A stretch of DNA of 64,000 nt. Origin: Actinostola sp. cb2023 (taxonomy: Eukaryota; Cnidaria; Anthozoa; Actiniaria; Actinostolidae). The notes beneath the pieces were generated by a model. That model searched no databases. It saw nothing but the letters and a program-made list of their open reading frames with translations, and was not told the DNA's origin. How positions within the stretch are numbered: position 1 is the first letter of the stretch; the number at the start of each line of letters is the position of its first letter. The translations under genes and the position numbers were made by a program. Of this stretch, positions 9,499-22,875 are shown piece after piece. Location of the stretch: contig JAUJYZ010000967.1 of assembly GCA_033675265.1 (NCBI GenBank), forward strand, positions 154,001-218,000, in the 5' to 3' direction.

Positions 9499-12400
9499 TT
9501 CGAACATATGACACACGATCTGATTTAACACGATCTGATTGGCTGACGCAAGGCTTTAAAAGTAACTTCGACATATGACGCACGATCTGATTGGCTGACG
9601 CAAGGCTTTAAAAATAACTTCGTCATATGACGCACGATCTGATTGGCTGACGCAAGGCTTTAAAAATAACTTCGACATATAACATGATCTGATTGGCTGA
9701 CGCAAGGCTATAAAAATAACTTCGACATATAACACGATCTGATTGGCTGACGCAAGGCTTTAAAAATAACTTCGACATATGACGCACGATCTGATTGGCT
9801 GACGCAAGGCTTTAAAAATAACTTCGACATATGACGCACGATCTGATTGGCTGACGCAAGGCTTTAAAAATAACTTCGACATATGACGCACGATCTGATT
9901 GGCTGACGCAAGGCTTTAAAAATAACTTCGACATATGACGCACGATCTGATTGGCTGACGCAAGGCTTTAAAAATAACTTCGACATATGACGCACACACT
10001 GATCAGATGACGCAAGGCTTTAAAAATCTAACTTCGACATATAACACGATCTGATTGGCTGACGCAAGGCTTTAAAAATAACTTCGACATATGACGCACG
10101 ATCTGATTGGCTTACGCAGGGCTTTAAAATTAACTTCGACATATACGCACGATCTGATTGCCTGACGCAAGGCTTTAAAAATAACTTCGACATATAACAC
10201 GATCTGATTGGCTGACGCAAGGCTTTAAAAATAACTTCGACATATGACGCACGATCTGATTGGCTGACGCAAGGCTTTAAAAATAACTTCGACATATGAC
10301 ACACGATCAGATATAACACGATCTGATTGTTATAACACGATCTGATTGGCTGACGCATGGCTTTAAAAATAACTTCGACATGTGACGCACGATCTGATTG
10401 GCTGACGCAAGGCTTTAAAATTAACTTCGACATATACGCACGATCTGATTGGCTGACGCAAGGCTTTAAAAATAACTTCGACATATAACACGATCTGATT
10501 GGCTGACGCAAGGCTTTAAAAATAACTTCGACATATGACGCACGATCTGATTGGCTGACGCAAGGCTTAAAAATAACTTCGACATATGACACACGATCTG
10601 ATATGACGCACGATTTAAAAATAACTTCGACATATAACACGATCTGATTGGCTGACGCAAGGCTTTAAAAATAACTTCGACATATGACGCACGATCTGAT
10701 TGGCTGACGCAAGGCTTTAAAAATAACTTCGACATATGACGCACGATCTGATTGGCTGACGCAAGGCTTTAAAAATAACTTCGACATATGACGCACGATC
10801 TGATTGGCTGACGCAAGGCTTTAAAAATAACTTCGACATATGACGCACGATCTGATTGGCTGACGCAAGGCTTTAAAAATAACTTCGACATATGACGCAC
10901 GATCTGATTGGCTGACGCAAGGCTTTAAAAATAACTTCGACATATGACGCACGATCTGATTGGCTGACGCAAGGCTTTAAAAATAACTTCGACATATAAC
11001 ACGATCTGATTGGCTGACGCAAGGCTTTAAAAAAAATAACTTCGACATATGACGCACGATCTGATTGGCTGACGCAAGGCTTTAAAAATAACTTCGACAT
11101 ATGACGCACGATCTGATTGGCTGACGCAAGGCTTTAAAATTAACTTCGATATATGACGCACGATCTGATTGGCTGACGCAAGGCTTTAAAAATAACTTCG
11201 ACATATGACGCACGATCTGATTGGCTGACGCAAGGCTTTAAAAATAACTTCGACATATGACACACGATCTGATTGGCTGACGCAAGGCTTAAAAATAACT
11301 TCGACATATGACGCACGATCTGATTGGCTGACGCAAGGCTTTAAAAATAACTTCGACATATAACACGATCTGATTGGCTGACGCAAGGCTTTAAAAATAA
11401 CTTCGACATATGACGCACGATCTGATTGGCTGACGCAAGGCTTTAAAAATAACTTCGACATATGACGCACGATCTGATTGGCTGACGCAAGGCTTTAAAA
11501 ATAACTTCGACATATGACGCACGATCTGATTGGCTGACGCAAGGCTTTAAAAATGATTGACATATAACACGATCTGATTGGCTGACGCAAGGCTTTAAAA
11601 ATAACTTCGACATATGACGCACGATCTGATTGGCTGACGCAAGGCTTTAAAAATAACTTCGACATATGACGCACGATCTGATTGGCTGACGCAAGGCTTT
11701 AAAAATAACTTCGACATATAACACGATCTGATTGGCTGACGCAAGGCTTTAAAAATAACTTCGACATATGACGCACGATCTGATTGGCTGACGCAAGGCT
11801 TTAAAAATAACTTCGACATATAACACGATCTGATTGGCTGACGCAAGGCTTTAAAAATAACTTCGACATATGACGCACGATCTGATTGGCTGACGCAAGG
11901 CTATAAAAATAACTTCGACATATAACACGATCTGATTGGCTGACGCAAGGCTTTAAAAATAACTTGGACATATGACGCACGATCTGATTGGCTGACGCAA
12001 GGCTTTAAAAATAACTTGGACATATGACGCACGATCTGATTGGCTGACGCAAGGCTTTAAAATTAACTTCGATATATGACGCACGATTTGATTGGCTGAC
12101 GCAAGGCTTTAAAAATAACTTGGACATATGACGCACGATCTGATTGGCTGACGCAAGGCTTTAAAAATAACTTCGACATATGACGTACGATCTGATTGGC
12201 TATAAAAATAACTTCGACATATGACGCACGATCTGATTGGCTGACGCAAGGCTTTAAAAATAACTTTGACATATAAAACTTTAAAACCTTGGCTGACGCA
12301 AGGCTTTAAAAATAACTTGGACATATCACATGATCTGATTGGCTGATGCAAGACTTTCAAAATAACTTCGACATATGACACGATCTGATTGGCTGACGCA

Positions 12401-14103
12401 AGGCTTTAAAAATAACTTCGACATATGACCCACGATCTGATTGGCTGACGCAAGGCTATAAAAATAACTTCGACATATGACGCACGATCTGATTGGCTGA
12501 CGTAAGGCTATAAAAATAACTTCGATATATAACATGATCTGATTGGCTGACGCAAGGCTTTAAAAATAACTTCGACATATAACGCACGATCTGATTGGCT
12601 GACGCAAGGCTTTAAAAATAACTTCGACATATGACGCACGATCTGATTGGCTGACACAAGGCTTTAAAAATAACTTCGACATATGACGCACGATCTGATT
12701 GGCTGACGCAAGGCTTTAAAAATAACTTCGACATATGACGTACGATCTGATTGGCTGACGCAAGGCTTTAAAATAACTTCGACATATGACGCACGATCTG
12801 ATTGGCTGACGCAAGGCTTTAAAAATAACTTCGACATATGACACACGATCAGATTGGCTAACACGATCTGATTGTTATAACACGATCTGATTGGCTGACG
12901 CAAGGCTTTAAAAATAACTTCGACATATGACGCACGATCTGATTGGCTGACGCAAGGCTTTAAAAATAACTTCGACATATGACGCACGATCTGATTGGAT
13001 GACGCAAGGCTTTAAAAATAACTTTGACATATAAAACTTTAAAATCTTGGCTGACGCAAGGCTTTAAAAATAACTTCGACATATAACACGATCTGATTGG
13101 CTGACGCAAGGCTTTAAAAATAGCTTCGACATATGACGCACGATCTGATTGGCTGAAGCAAGGCTTTAAAAATAACTTCGACATATGACGCACGATCTGA
13201 TTGGCTGACGCAAGGCTTTAAAAATAACTTGGACATATGACGCACGATCTGATTGGCTGACGCAAGGCTTTAAAAATAGCTTCGACATATGACGCACGAT
13301 CTGATTGGCTGACGCATGGCTTTAAAAATAACTTGGACATATGACGCACGATCTGATTGGCTGACGCAAGGCTTTAAAAATAACTTGGACATATGACGCA
13401 CGATCTGATTGGCTGACGCAAGGCTTTAAAAATAACTTCGACATATAACATGATCTGATTGGCTGACACATGGCTTTAAAAATAACTTCGACATATGACG
13501 CACGATCTGATTGGCTGACGCAAGACTTTAAAATTAACTTGGACATATGACGCACGATCTGATTGGCTGACGCAAGGCTTTAAAAATAACTTCGACATAT
13601 GACGCACGATCTGATTGGCTGACGCAAGGCTTTAAAAATAACTTTGACATATAAAACTTTAAAACCTTGGCTGACGCAAGGCTTTAAAAATAACTTCGAC
13701 ATATAGCACGATCTGATTGGCTGACGCAAGGCTTTAAAAATAGCTTCGACATATGACGCACGATCTGATTGGCTGAAGCAAGGCTTTAAAAATAACTTCG
13801 ACATATGACGCACGATCTGATTGGCTGACGCAAGGCTTTAAAATTAACTTCGACATATGACGCACGATTTGATTTGCTGACGCAAGGCTTTAAAATTAAC
13901 TTCGACATTTGACCCACGATCTGATTGGCTGACGCAAGGCTTTAAAAATAACTTCGACATATGACGCACGATCTGATTGGCTGACGCAAGCCTATAAAAA
14001 TAACTTCGACATATGACGCACGATCTGATTGGCTGACGTAAGGCTATAAAAATAACTTCGACATATAACATGATCTGATTGGCTGACTCAAGGCTATAAA
14101 AAT
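9499..14103. repeat. 52-bp satellite array 1
   Basis: About 88 head-to-tail copies of a 52-bp unit with the core CTGATTGGCTGACGCAAGGC followed by TTTAAAAATAACTTCGACAT. Some units are shortened (for example TATAACACGATCTGAT) or carry local variants. The period is not a multiple of three, so the array produces peptide frames repeating every 52 residues on the minus strand; these are not genes. On the minus strand each unit contains CAGCCAATCAG, a good CCAAT box, next to a TGACGCAA-like bZIP half site read on the plus strand. The part from about 11780 onward is copied in array 2. Confidence 0.98.
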
Positions 14104-14188
14104 AGGTACCCTATATCCCGACCGAAAAAGATACCCTATATCTCGATCGCAAAAGGTACGCTATATCCCCGCGGACCGCAAAAGGTAC
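14104..14188. repeat. Short TACCCTATATC repeats
   Basis: Three degenerate units of about 29 bp with TACCCTATATCYCGAYCGC mark the right edge of the satellite. Copy 2 is at about 22790-22874. Confidence 0.7.
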
Positions 14189-14189
14189 C

Positions 14190-15540
14190 CAATTAGCCAT
14201 TTTGGAAATGAGTAAAGGACTGGGAACGAGTTTTTAGAATTAATCTAATTGAGAAGAAAGAGAAAGAGCATATCAGAATTAGTAAGCCAGTTCAGGAGTT
14301 TGATAGGGTTTGGACAAGTAGCAAATGAACTGCAGACATTCAAAAACTGCAAACAAATGTATGGTTACAGCAGCCTCCTAATTCTTCTTTAAGCCCGGGT
14401 CAAACGTGAACGCAAGTCCCTGCAAGTTGCAGTTACTTGCATGTAGCCGGTCAAACGGTGAACGCAAGTTGATACAAGTTCATATGTTTTTTTACCGATA
14501 ATTTTTCGTAATTTGGGGCTTATTCTTTCTACTTTTTGAACGATCATCCGAACTATCGGACCTGAGCTAATTGTGGTTTATTTGTTCGGCTGAATTGCGA
14601 AGACACTTTCAGTGACTTGCGCATTGCGCATGCGTTCACGTTTGCCGGTCAAACGGTGAAAAACTTGCAGCAACTTGCACGGGGGGGGGGGGGGGGGGGG
14701 GTACTTGACCCATGTTTGGGGTGTTTCTTGGTGCTACAGTCTGCATTGTATTCTTGGTTAGGTTTCTTTGTATGCAGGGTATTGTTTTGGTTCAAGTTCA
14801 TTCTTCTCGTTCTTTGTGTTCATTGTCTAACGTCATCTGGTGTTCTGCAACACCAAGAAACCTCCCATGTTTGGGTATAGGGGTGTCGCTGAGGGTTTGA
14901 AAACCTGACCCTGTTTGATACAAAAATAATCTAAAATACATACCCTGTCTAGGACAACACGTTCCCTCTATTTTAGGACCCTGTTTAGGACGAAGGACAA
15001 AATACACACAATTCTAACGCGTTTTCATTGACTGATGACCTGCTAAAGACCGGCAAATCTCGGATCTCAGATATATGGCTAAATACCGGATAAAACCATA
15101 TTTAACGACGACAATCGTGCATTACCATACCCTATTTAGGACAGACTCACATAAAATCATATATCCTGTTCAGGACAGAGAGGCCAAAAATCATACCCTG
15201 TCCAGCGGCACGTCCCCGTATAGCGTCGATGCAAGTCCCTGCAAGTTTAATAGCGGTCAAACGTCTACGCAAGTCAAAACTTGCATTAACTTGCAGCGAC
15301 TTGCGTTTACGTTTGACCGGGGCTTTAGGAGGCTTTGGTTACAAGGGTCACATACATTTCTTTGTAAATTTCGAGATGTTTGGAAAGCTGTTATTCGTTC
15401 AATATCTAACTGAACCTATCGAAACTTTGTAAACTTACTAATGCGGACATGCTCTTTCTTGTGATGGGGTTCATTTCTTAATTAGATTAATTCTAAAAAC
15501 TCGTTCCCAGTCCTTTACTCGTTTCCAAAGTGACTAATTG
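14190..15540. mobile_element. TIR element CAATTAG (copy 1) with nested GCAAGT foldback
   Basis: The ends are inverted: CAATTAGCCATTTTGGAAAT at the left matches the complement of the right end CTAATTG, continuing through AGTAAAGGACTGGGAACGAG. Inside, a second inverted pair (GGGTCAAACGTGAACGCAAG at about 14397 and its complement near 15320) encloses more GCAAGT/ACTTGC repeats, and inside that is a G-homopolymer block (14683-14701) leading into CCCTGTxxAGGAC repeats that end with the TATACGGGG signature near 15215. It looks like three mini-elements nested one in another. No transposase. Confidence 0.7.
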
Positions 15541-16113
15541 TGACACACAATTTCTTCAAAAACATTAATGTTCAATCTCCTTTATCCTCCTAAATAGTAA
15601 ACCAAGCATCACAACTGTCTTGTTGTATTGTTATTCTTTGCTCAAATGTCAACTTTCCTTTATTTCCAGAATAAAATGCAAAAACAATATTTTTTGTGTG
15701 TGTGATTTTCAGAGAATTTGACTGGATTTTTCAAACTTGCTATGAAATTACCCAGGAAAAACTTGATTTCACAAGCTTTCTTATACTTCGAACTCTATAA
15801 ATACTAAGAATCAAGTCCGCTGGATGATCAGACGTTTCGTCAAAACTTACTCTTCAAATACAATATTTTCATATTTTTTATTAGACAAAAACCCTTCCTC
15901 AAAATAGAGCTGTATATTCTTCGAAAATTTAACATTTTGAAGAAAATTGAGCTATATTTATTAGAAATAGATCAAATAAAATACCAAATGTGTTTTTGTT
16001 CTAATATCCTTATTGCGTACGAGTAACGACCCTTGAAACATACCCTAATTTTCCAATTTTCACTTCTCGCCCCAGGCCTCCTCAATACACCAAATTTGCA
16101 TGGCCTGTAGATT

Positions 16114-17616
16114 GCCGGTGTCACGGGGATTTCGCCCCCCCCCCAAAATTTGTCCTCCCCGGGGCCAATTCCCCGGTGAATTTGTCCTCCCCGGGGCGAA
16201 TTCACCGGAGATTTCGCCCCCCTCCTTCGCCCCCCTTCGGTGATTTCGCCCTCCCTCCCTTTGGTACCTATATATAGGTATATATTTTCATCAAAAGCAT
16301 TCCTTGGAAAATGGTCACAGGAATCGATAATTTGGTAGCAATTGTTTCCTATAGATAATGGTGTTTAGAGTAATGAAAATTATTGCATTCCTAATGTAGC
16401 TATTATAAAAGGTTGATGTGAATAAAGACAACAAACCATCCTCTACTTTATTTCAACATTATCCACAACACAGCTATAGCTTAATATTACAACCAGAATG
16501 GTTCAGCTGCCTCAATAAAGTGACGTACTTTATATCTTCTTTGTAAAGCCCTTTTGAGCGACAATGTCCAAATATTTTGTCACTTTTATATGTTCGTTCA
16601 AAATTCTGGCAGCGTGTGTCTAGACTGATTCACGATGATAAGTCACTGTTTTCGCTCCTTTGTTGCATTGTGAGCGAAAATCAGAATCAACGATAGCGAA
16701 CAGTGCCTTCAAATGCAGCCAGAAAATTTGACCTTGAATAGCCCTTTCATCATGCAAGCTAACAGAAAATACTTTTAGTCGGCTCAAGTCAGAATTTCAG
16801 TTTTTTAAATTTGATTTAATATTAATTCTGAGCCAGTTTGTTTTAATAAATAGCTGACTTGATATGTTGTAGAATCAATGAAATGGCAGGTAAAAATAAT
16901 GATAAAGTCTTGCCTGAGCTTAAAAAAAACAGTTGATTTTTTCTACCGTAGAAAAAATCATTGTACACATTTTAAAGCTCAAACTGACTTTAGTATTATT
17001 TTACCTGCCATTCCACAACATATCAAAGTTACCCAAAATATTTGTTCTAAAATTAAATTTGAAAGTAGAGTGGTTTTCATAAACCCGTGAAACAAATCGT
17101 ATTAGTCAGTGCGTAATAGCCATACACACACAAAAGAAAACAATGGAATTACGGAGTAATAAAGCGTATTACGCTAACATGTATTTCACGGGTTTATGAA
17201 AACCACTCTACTATTTGATAAGTAGACTATTATAACTTAGTTCAGGATGTTATTATAATTTTGAATTCCTTAGCTTTCTTGGCTTTTCTACACGGCTATT
17301 TCATGTACATTTTTTGTTTCATCATCAATAAAATAAAATAAATAATTTCAGTTTTTAAAACGTTATATTTTTCATTTTTTCATTATTAATCAAAGTAATA
17401 AACTTGTCGTGAAAAGTAGAGAAATATACTAATTTTTCTGAAGAGGAGGGGGGGGGCGAATTCACCAGGAGGTAAAATCACCAGAAGGGGGGGCGAAATC
17501 ACCAGAGGGGGGCGACATCACCGGTGAATTCGCCCCGGGGGGGACAAATTCACCGGTGAATTCGCCCCGGAGGGGGGGCGAATCCCACGGGGGGGCGAAT
17601 TCCCCCCGACACCGGC
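16114..17616. mobile_element. GCCGGTGTC TIR element with GC-rich ends (copy 1)
   Basis: Begins GCCGGTGTC and ends GACACCGGC, flanked by ATT on both sides (16111-16113, 17617-17619). Both subterminal regions are G/C-rich and built of repeated GGGGCGAATTCACCGG-like blocks, while the 1.2 kb core is AT-rich. It contains a further hairpin (about 16858-17028) and a TA-flanked mini-element. No transposase frame is seen. Confidence 0.7.
17068..17208. mobile_element. 141-bp TA-flanked mini-element (copy 1)
   Basis: Ends GAGTGGTTTTCATAAACCCG and its exact complement, flanked by TA at 17066-17067 and 17209-17210. This is the pattern of a Tc1/mariner-type MITE. The duplicate lies at 25756-25896. Confidence 0.8.
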
Positions 17617-18037
17617 ATTATGATATTTTAAGAAACTAATGCCGTGGAATTAATTTAGACCTCTAACACAAACTATGACCAAAACGTGATTGAAATCAGG
17701 TAATCCTCATTTTCCGTCTTTCTTTCATTTTCTTCGAATTTTGCAGTCAACCTCTCTTATAAAGAGATTTGTTTGTATATAAAATACGGTGTAAAAATTT
17801 ATATTGAAATTCTCGGTATTTTGCATATATGAACGCTTTATATGGAAGACTATAAATTTCTTCCCAACTCCAATCATTTTCCAGAAAGCGGTTGTCATAC
17901 TTAAATCTAGCTTTAGGGGTAATGAATATTTTATGTAAGGGTTAGAGAATAACGCGAGTGCTTTATGGGATTTAGAGCTCCGAGCAGCAGATAGAAGGCC
18001 ACGAGGCGCGTAGCCGAGTGTTTATTCTCTAACCGTT

Positions 18038-19045
18038 TTAGAATATAGTCATACTCACGAGAGTATTCTTTGGCTGCATGTCTGTTGCTTTCCCAAAGGA
18101 ATACTGATTTCAAATGCACATACGTTTATGCAAAGCTGTTCAGTTGTGTGTGACTTCGATCAGTGGAGTGAAGATGAATATCCGAAGCTTGAGACTTTTA
18201 AATACGAAGCTTGCAACGCTAGAAATTACCGATATTTGTTGTGGAAATGAAGAGCAGAAATCTCAAAGTTTCTTCAAACCAGTTAGAACCAGTTAGAACG
18301 GACGAAATTGAAAAACGAGAGAAATAATGAACACCAAAGAAAACTCAAGCACGATACGTGGACATTAATATATTGAAAGATTGGGCTAACTATATCGCAA
18401 TAATCATACGGAGAACTTGGATGACTGATGAATATCCGTACATCTACACTTCTTGTAGAACATGGAGAAACTCGTTTGTGATTTCATTTTGAAGAGTAAG
18501 TGACTCGCTACGTTTCTTTAGTGTTTAGTATGATCTGTATTTCTGTATCAGTATTCTAGCTGCTTAACGAATCCAAATAACTGTCGATTTATTGGATTAT
18601 GATATAATATTTGAATAGTATTTGAAGATTAAACTGAGATTGTATTATAATATTTTTTGTCGATAGTTTAGTACACGTTATATTAGAGTGCAAATAAGCG
18701 CTAACATTTAGTACTAATTAACATTTTACTAGTTTTACTACTAAGTAGTACTAACAACAATGATAAAGCATTTGGTGCTATTTATTAGTACGTACTATTT
18801 AGTTAGTTAACTATTTCATGGATATAATATTTGCACTCTAGTATTCTCTAAGTAGTCATTAGTATTCCCTATATAGAGAATACTAATAAGGCTTTGTAAC
18901 AAAAGAAAACAAAAAGCTTTATTAGTATTCTCTATATAGAGAATACTAATGAGTCCATTGTTAAAGCCCTATTAGTTACTTTATGAGATATAGAGCGCAC
19001 AAATGCTGGGCGCTGATTGGTCGAGTGAGTATGACTATATTCTAA
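18038..19045. mobile_element. TTAGAATATAG TIR element (copy 1)
   Basis: Left end TTAGAATATAGTCATACTCA and right end TGAGTATGACTATATTCTAA are exact inverts. The core holds a foldback at about 18677-18840 and two palindromes at 18858-18887 and 18921-18950. Immediately to its left (17938-18037) is a reduced hairpin ending GTTTATTCTCTAACC. A third copy of the family, carrying a large insertion, is at 31643-36504. No transposase. Confidence 0.75.
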
Positions 19046-20038
19046 TTATAGATACATTGTAAATCTTTTTTGCAGTAACCTTATTTAATGTTTGTTCATC
19101 CTTATATGAAAGTTCCGAGTCCATGGAAATTTGTATAGGACTCGTTTTTGACGGACCTGATTGCAGAATCGATTTCCATTTAGACGGCATTGAAAGATGA
19201 AGTCCAAGTATCAAAAAATAATCCGTAACAGTAAAGTTTAGATATTTGGACTGAAAAAATTCAAAAGAGTTGAGTTGTCCATTTTGTTGAACTATATTAA
19301 GTATTTTCATTACTCCGATACCCAACATTTTTTTCCTAAAGACCGAGTTATTTGCGACCAGCATATTTCTATTGTTCCAAATGATTTCGTTTGATACCTG
19401 TTCATAAGTACTGATTTCCTTTTTCGATAAAAAGACCAAGCTATTAGACATTCTTCATAAAATTTTGGCAGTTCAATTGGTAATTTTTTGACATCAAAAT
19501 CACATCTTAAAAGAAAAATTCTCTCCGACATCTCTTAAGTAGGAGTTTAGAATATATTTCCAGTATTCAGGAGAACTTTCTAAGTATTTCCTTATGAACA
19601 AAATTCTCTGTGTGTCAATCAATGATGTTAAATGTGGCATCTTTAAACCTCCATCTTTATAATCGCCTATTACAGTTAGTCGCTTAATTTTATCTTTGCC
19701 ATTCCAAAGAAAATTGTGCATTATAGTGTCAATCTCCTTAATATGTGCTTCAAAAGAGAGGCTTGCTTTGCACCTGACAGGAATGAGTACCATAATAGAG
19801 GTTTCCGATTTAGTGGAATTTGTACTTAATTGGAACCAATCTTGAGTTAATACAAAGTTTGCTAATGGTGCTTGGCTTTCAGACGGTAGTGGAGGTCTTA
19901 TCCTGCAGAAAACAGAAAACATTTCCCTTGAGCTCCTGTATGGTATTATGCAGTTGTCGTCTCAATGCTTCCTCTTGCCTAAGTTTATAGTCTTTCACGT
20001 AACATGTCTTGCAATTTTTGTACATCTTGTCTCAGGCC
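19035..20038 (-). pseudogene. Kinesin-14-like fragment fused to LINE reverse transcriptase tail (copy 1)
   Basis: Reading the minus strand from 20038, three frames joined by single-base shifts give a coiled-coil run (LRQDVQKLQDMLRER), then EEALRRQLHNTIQELKGN, then VFCRIRPPLPSES. This is the neck and first motor strand of C-terminal kinesins (KIFC1/ncd type), where a conserved ELKGN precedes the motor. From about 19775 the same strand encodes FLWNGKDKIKR, DYKDGGLKMPHLTSL and further segments to 19035, which match the region behind the reverse transcriptase of L1-like LINEs. The LINE part also has frame breaks. No ATP-binding loop of the kinesin motor is present. The order, foreign cDNA at the 5' side and LINE at the 3' side, is that expected of template switching, but a LINE landing in a kinesin exon is possible. 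Confidence 0.7.
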
Positions 20039-20271
20039 AGCTATTTATATATTTTTTTTAAATAAATAAATATATTATTTTTTTACATTTAAATTTACAA
20101 AACAACATACACTCATGTTTCATTACAATGTTTCAAAAACATAGAAAACTCTATTTTTATAAATATATAAAAAACGTTAATATATTATTTGGAACAGTCA
20201 GAGGTTGCCTGCGTCTCTTCTTCTTCTATCTATATATATCTATGTGAATTTACGAAAAGGTACATCATTGA

Positions 20272-22789
20272 ACTGATTGGCTGACGCAAGGCTTTAAAAA
20301 TAACTTCGACATATAACACGATCTGATTGGCTGACGCAAGGCTTTAAAAATAACTTCGACATATGACGCACGATCTGATTGGCTGACGCAAGGCTATAAA
20401 AATAACTTCGACATATAACACGATCTGATTGGCTGACGCAAGGCTTTAAAAATAACTTGGACATATGACGCACGATCTGATTGGCTGACGCAAGGCTTTA
20501 AAAATAACTTGGACATATGACGCACGATCTGATTGGCTGACGCAAGGCTTTAAAATTAACTTCGATATATGACGCACGATTTGATTGCCTGACGCAAGGA
20601 TTTAAAAATAACTTGGACATATGACGCACGATCTGATTGGCTGACGCAAGGCTTTAACAATAACTTCGACATATGACGTACGATCTGATTGGCTATAAAA
20701 ATAACTTCGACATATGACGCACGATCTGATTGGCTGACGCAAGGCTTTAAAAATAACTTTGACATATAAAACTTTAAAACCTTGGCTGACGCAAGGCTTT
20801 AAAAATAACTTGGACATATCACGCACGATATGATCTGATTGGCTGATGCAAGACTTTCAAAATAACTTCGACATATGACACGATCTGATTGGCAGACGCA
20901 AGGCTTTAAAAATAACTTCGACATATGACCCACGATCTGATTGGCTGACGGAAGGCTATAAAAATAACTTCGACATATAATACGATCTGATTGGCTGACG
21001 TAAGGCTATAAAAATAACTTCGATATATAACATGATCTGATTGGCTGACGCAAGGCTATAAAAATAACTTCGACATATAACGCACGATCTGATTGGATGA
21101 CGCAAGGCTTTAAAAATAACTTCGACACATGACGCACGATCTGATTGCCTGACACAAGGCTTTAAAAATAACTTCGACATATGACGCACGATCTGATTGG
21201 CTGACGCAAGGATTTAAAAATAACTTCGACATGTGACGTACGATCTGATTGGCTGACGCAAGGCTTTAAAAATAACTTCGACATATGACGCACGATCTGA
21301 TTGGCTGACGCAAGGCTTTAAAAATAACTTCGACATATGACACACGATCAGATATAACACGATCTGATTGTTATAACACGATCTGATTGGCTGACGCAAG
21401 AATTTAAAAATAACTTCGACATGTGACGCACGATCTGATTGGCTGACGCAAGGCTTTAAAAATAACTTCGACATATGACGCACGATCTGATTGGCTGACG
21501 CAAGGCTTTAAAAATAACTTCGACATATGACACACGATCAGATATAACACGATCTGATTGTTATAACACGATCTGATTGGCTGACGCAAGGCTTTAAAAA
21601 TAACTTCGACATATGACGCATGATGTGATTGGCTGACGCAAGGCTTAAAAAATAACTTCGACATATGACGCACGATCTGATTGGATGACGCAAGGCTTTA
21701 AAAATAACTTTGACATATAAAACTTTAAAATCTTGGCTGACGCAAGGCTTTAAAAATAACTTCGACATATAACACGATCTGATTGGCTGACGCAAGGCTT
21801 TAAAAATAGCTTCGACATATGACGCACGATCTGATTGGCTGAAGCAAGGCTTTAAAAATAACTTCGACATATGACGCACGATCTGATTGGCTGACGCAAG
21901 GCTTTAAAAATAACTTGGACATATGACGCACGATCTGATTGGCTGACGCAAGGCTTTAAAAATAGCTTCGACATATGACGCACGATCTGATTGGCTGACG
22001 CATGGCTTTAAAAATAACTTGGACATATGACGCACGATCTGATTGGCTGACGCAAGGCTTTAAAAATAACTTGGACATATGACGCACGATCTGATTGGCT
22101 GACGCAAGGCTTTAAAAATAACTTCGACATATAACATGATCTGATTGGCTGACACATGGCTTTAAAAATAACTTCGACATATGACGCACGATCTGATTGG
22201 CTGACGCAAGACTTTAAAATTAACTTGGACATATGACGCACGATCTGATTGGCTGACGCAAGGCTTTAAAAATAACTTCGACATATGACGCACGATCTGA
22301 TTGGCTGACGCAAGGCTTTAAAAATAACTTTGACATATAAAACTTTAAAACCTTGGCTGACGCAAGGCTTTAAAAATAACTTCGACATATAACACGATCT
22401 GATTGGCTGACGCAAGGCTTTAAAAATAGCTTCGACATATGACGCACGATCTGATTGGCTGAAGCAAGGCTTTAAAAATAACTTCGACATATGACGCACG
22501 ATCTGATTGGCTGACGCAAGGCTTTAAAATTAACTTCGACATATGACGCACGATTTGATTTGCTGACGCAAGGCTTTAAAATTAACTTCGACATTTGACC
22601 CACGATCTGATTGGCTGACGCAAGGCTTTAAAAATAACTTCGACATATGACGCACGATCTGATTGGCTGACGCAAGCCTATAAAAATAACTTCGACATAT
22701 GACGCACGATCTGATTGGCTGACGTAAGGCTATAAAAATAACTTCGACATATAACATGATCTGATTGGCTGACTCAAGGCTATAAAAAT
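20272..22789. repeat. 52-bp satellite array 2
   Basis: About 48 units of the same 52-bp satellite, corresponding to 11780-14103 of array 1. It is longer by about 190 bp because a 190-bp block (start about 21339) is internally duplicated. Its first kilobase carries several base differences from array 1, whereas its last kilobase is almost identical. Confidence 0.97.
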
Positions 22790-22875
22790 AGGTACCCTAT
22801 ATCCCGACCGAAAAAGATACCCTATATCTCGATCGCAAAAGGTACGCTATATCCCCGCGGACCGCAAAAGGTACC

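Larger units (their letters stand above)
11780..20277. repeat. Tandem duplication, copy 1
   Basis: This segment (right part of satellite array 1 plus about 6.2 kb of nested elements) recurs at 20273-28968. In the non-satellite block the only differences I saw are homopolymer lengths, for example seven versus eight T near 14484 and the G run near 14683. It ends inside CTGAT at 20273-20277, where the sequence jumps straight into a satellite unit. Confidence 0.9.

Noticed and set aside
10020..14071. Many minus-strand frames reading MSKLFLKPCVSQSDRA
   Set aside because: The 52-bp unit gives a peptide period of 52 residues in all three frames; there is no start context, splice site or conservation beyond the DNA repeat.
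9499..14103. CRISPR-like array
   Set aside because: Units are contiguous with no unique spacers and the DNA is eukaryotic.
15075..15432. Plus-strand frames of 67-112 codons repeated at 23763
   Set aside because: They lie in the GCAAGT foldback element and follow its repeat structure; no domain seen.
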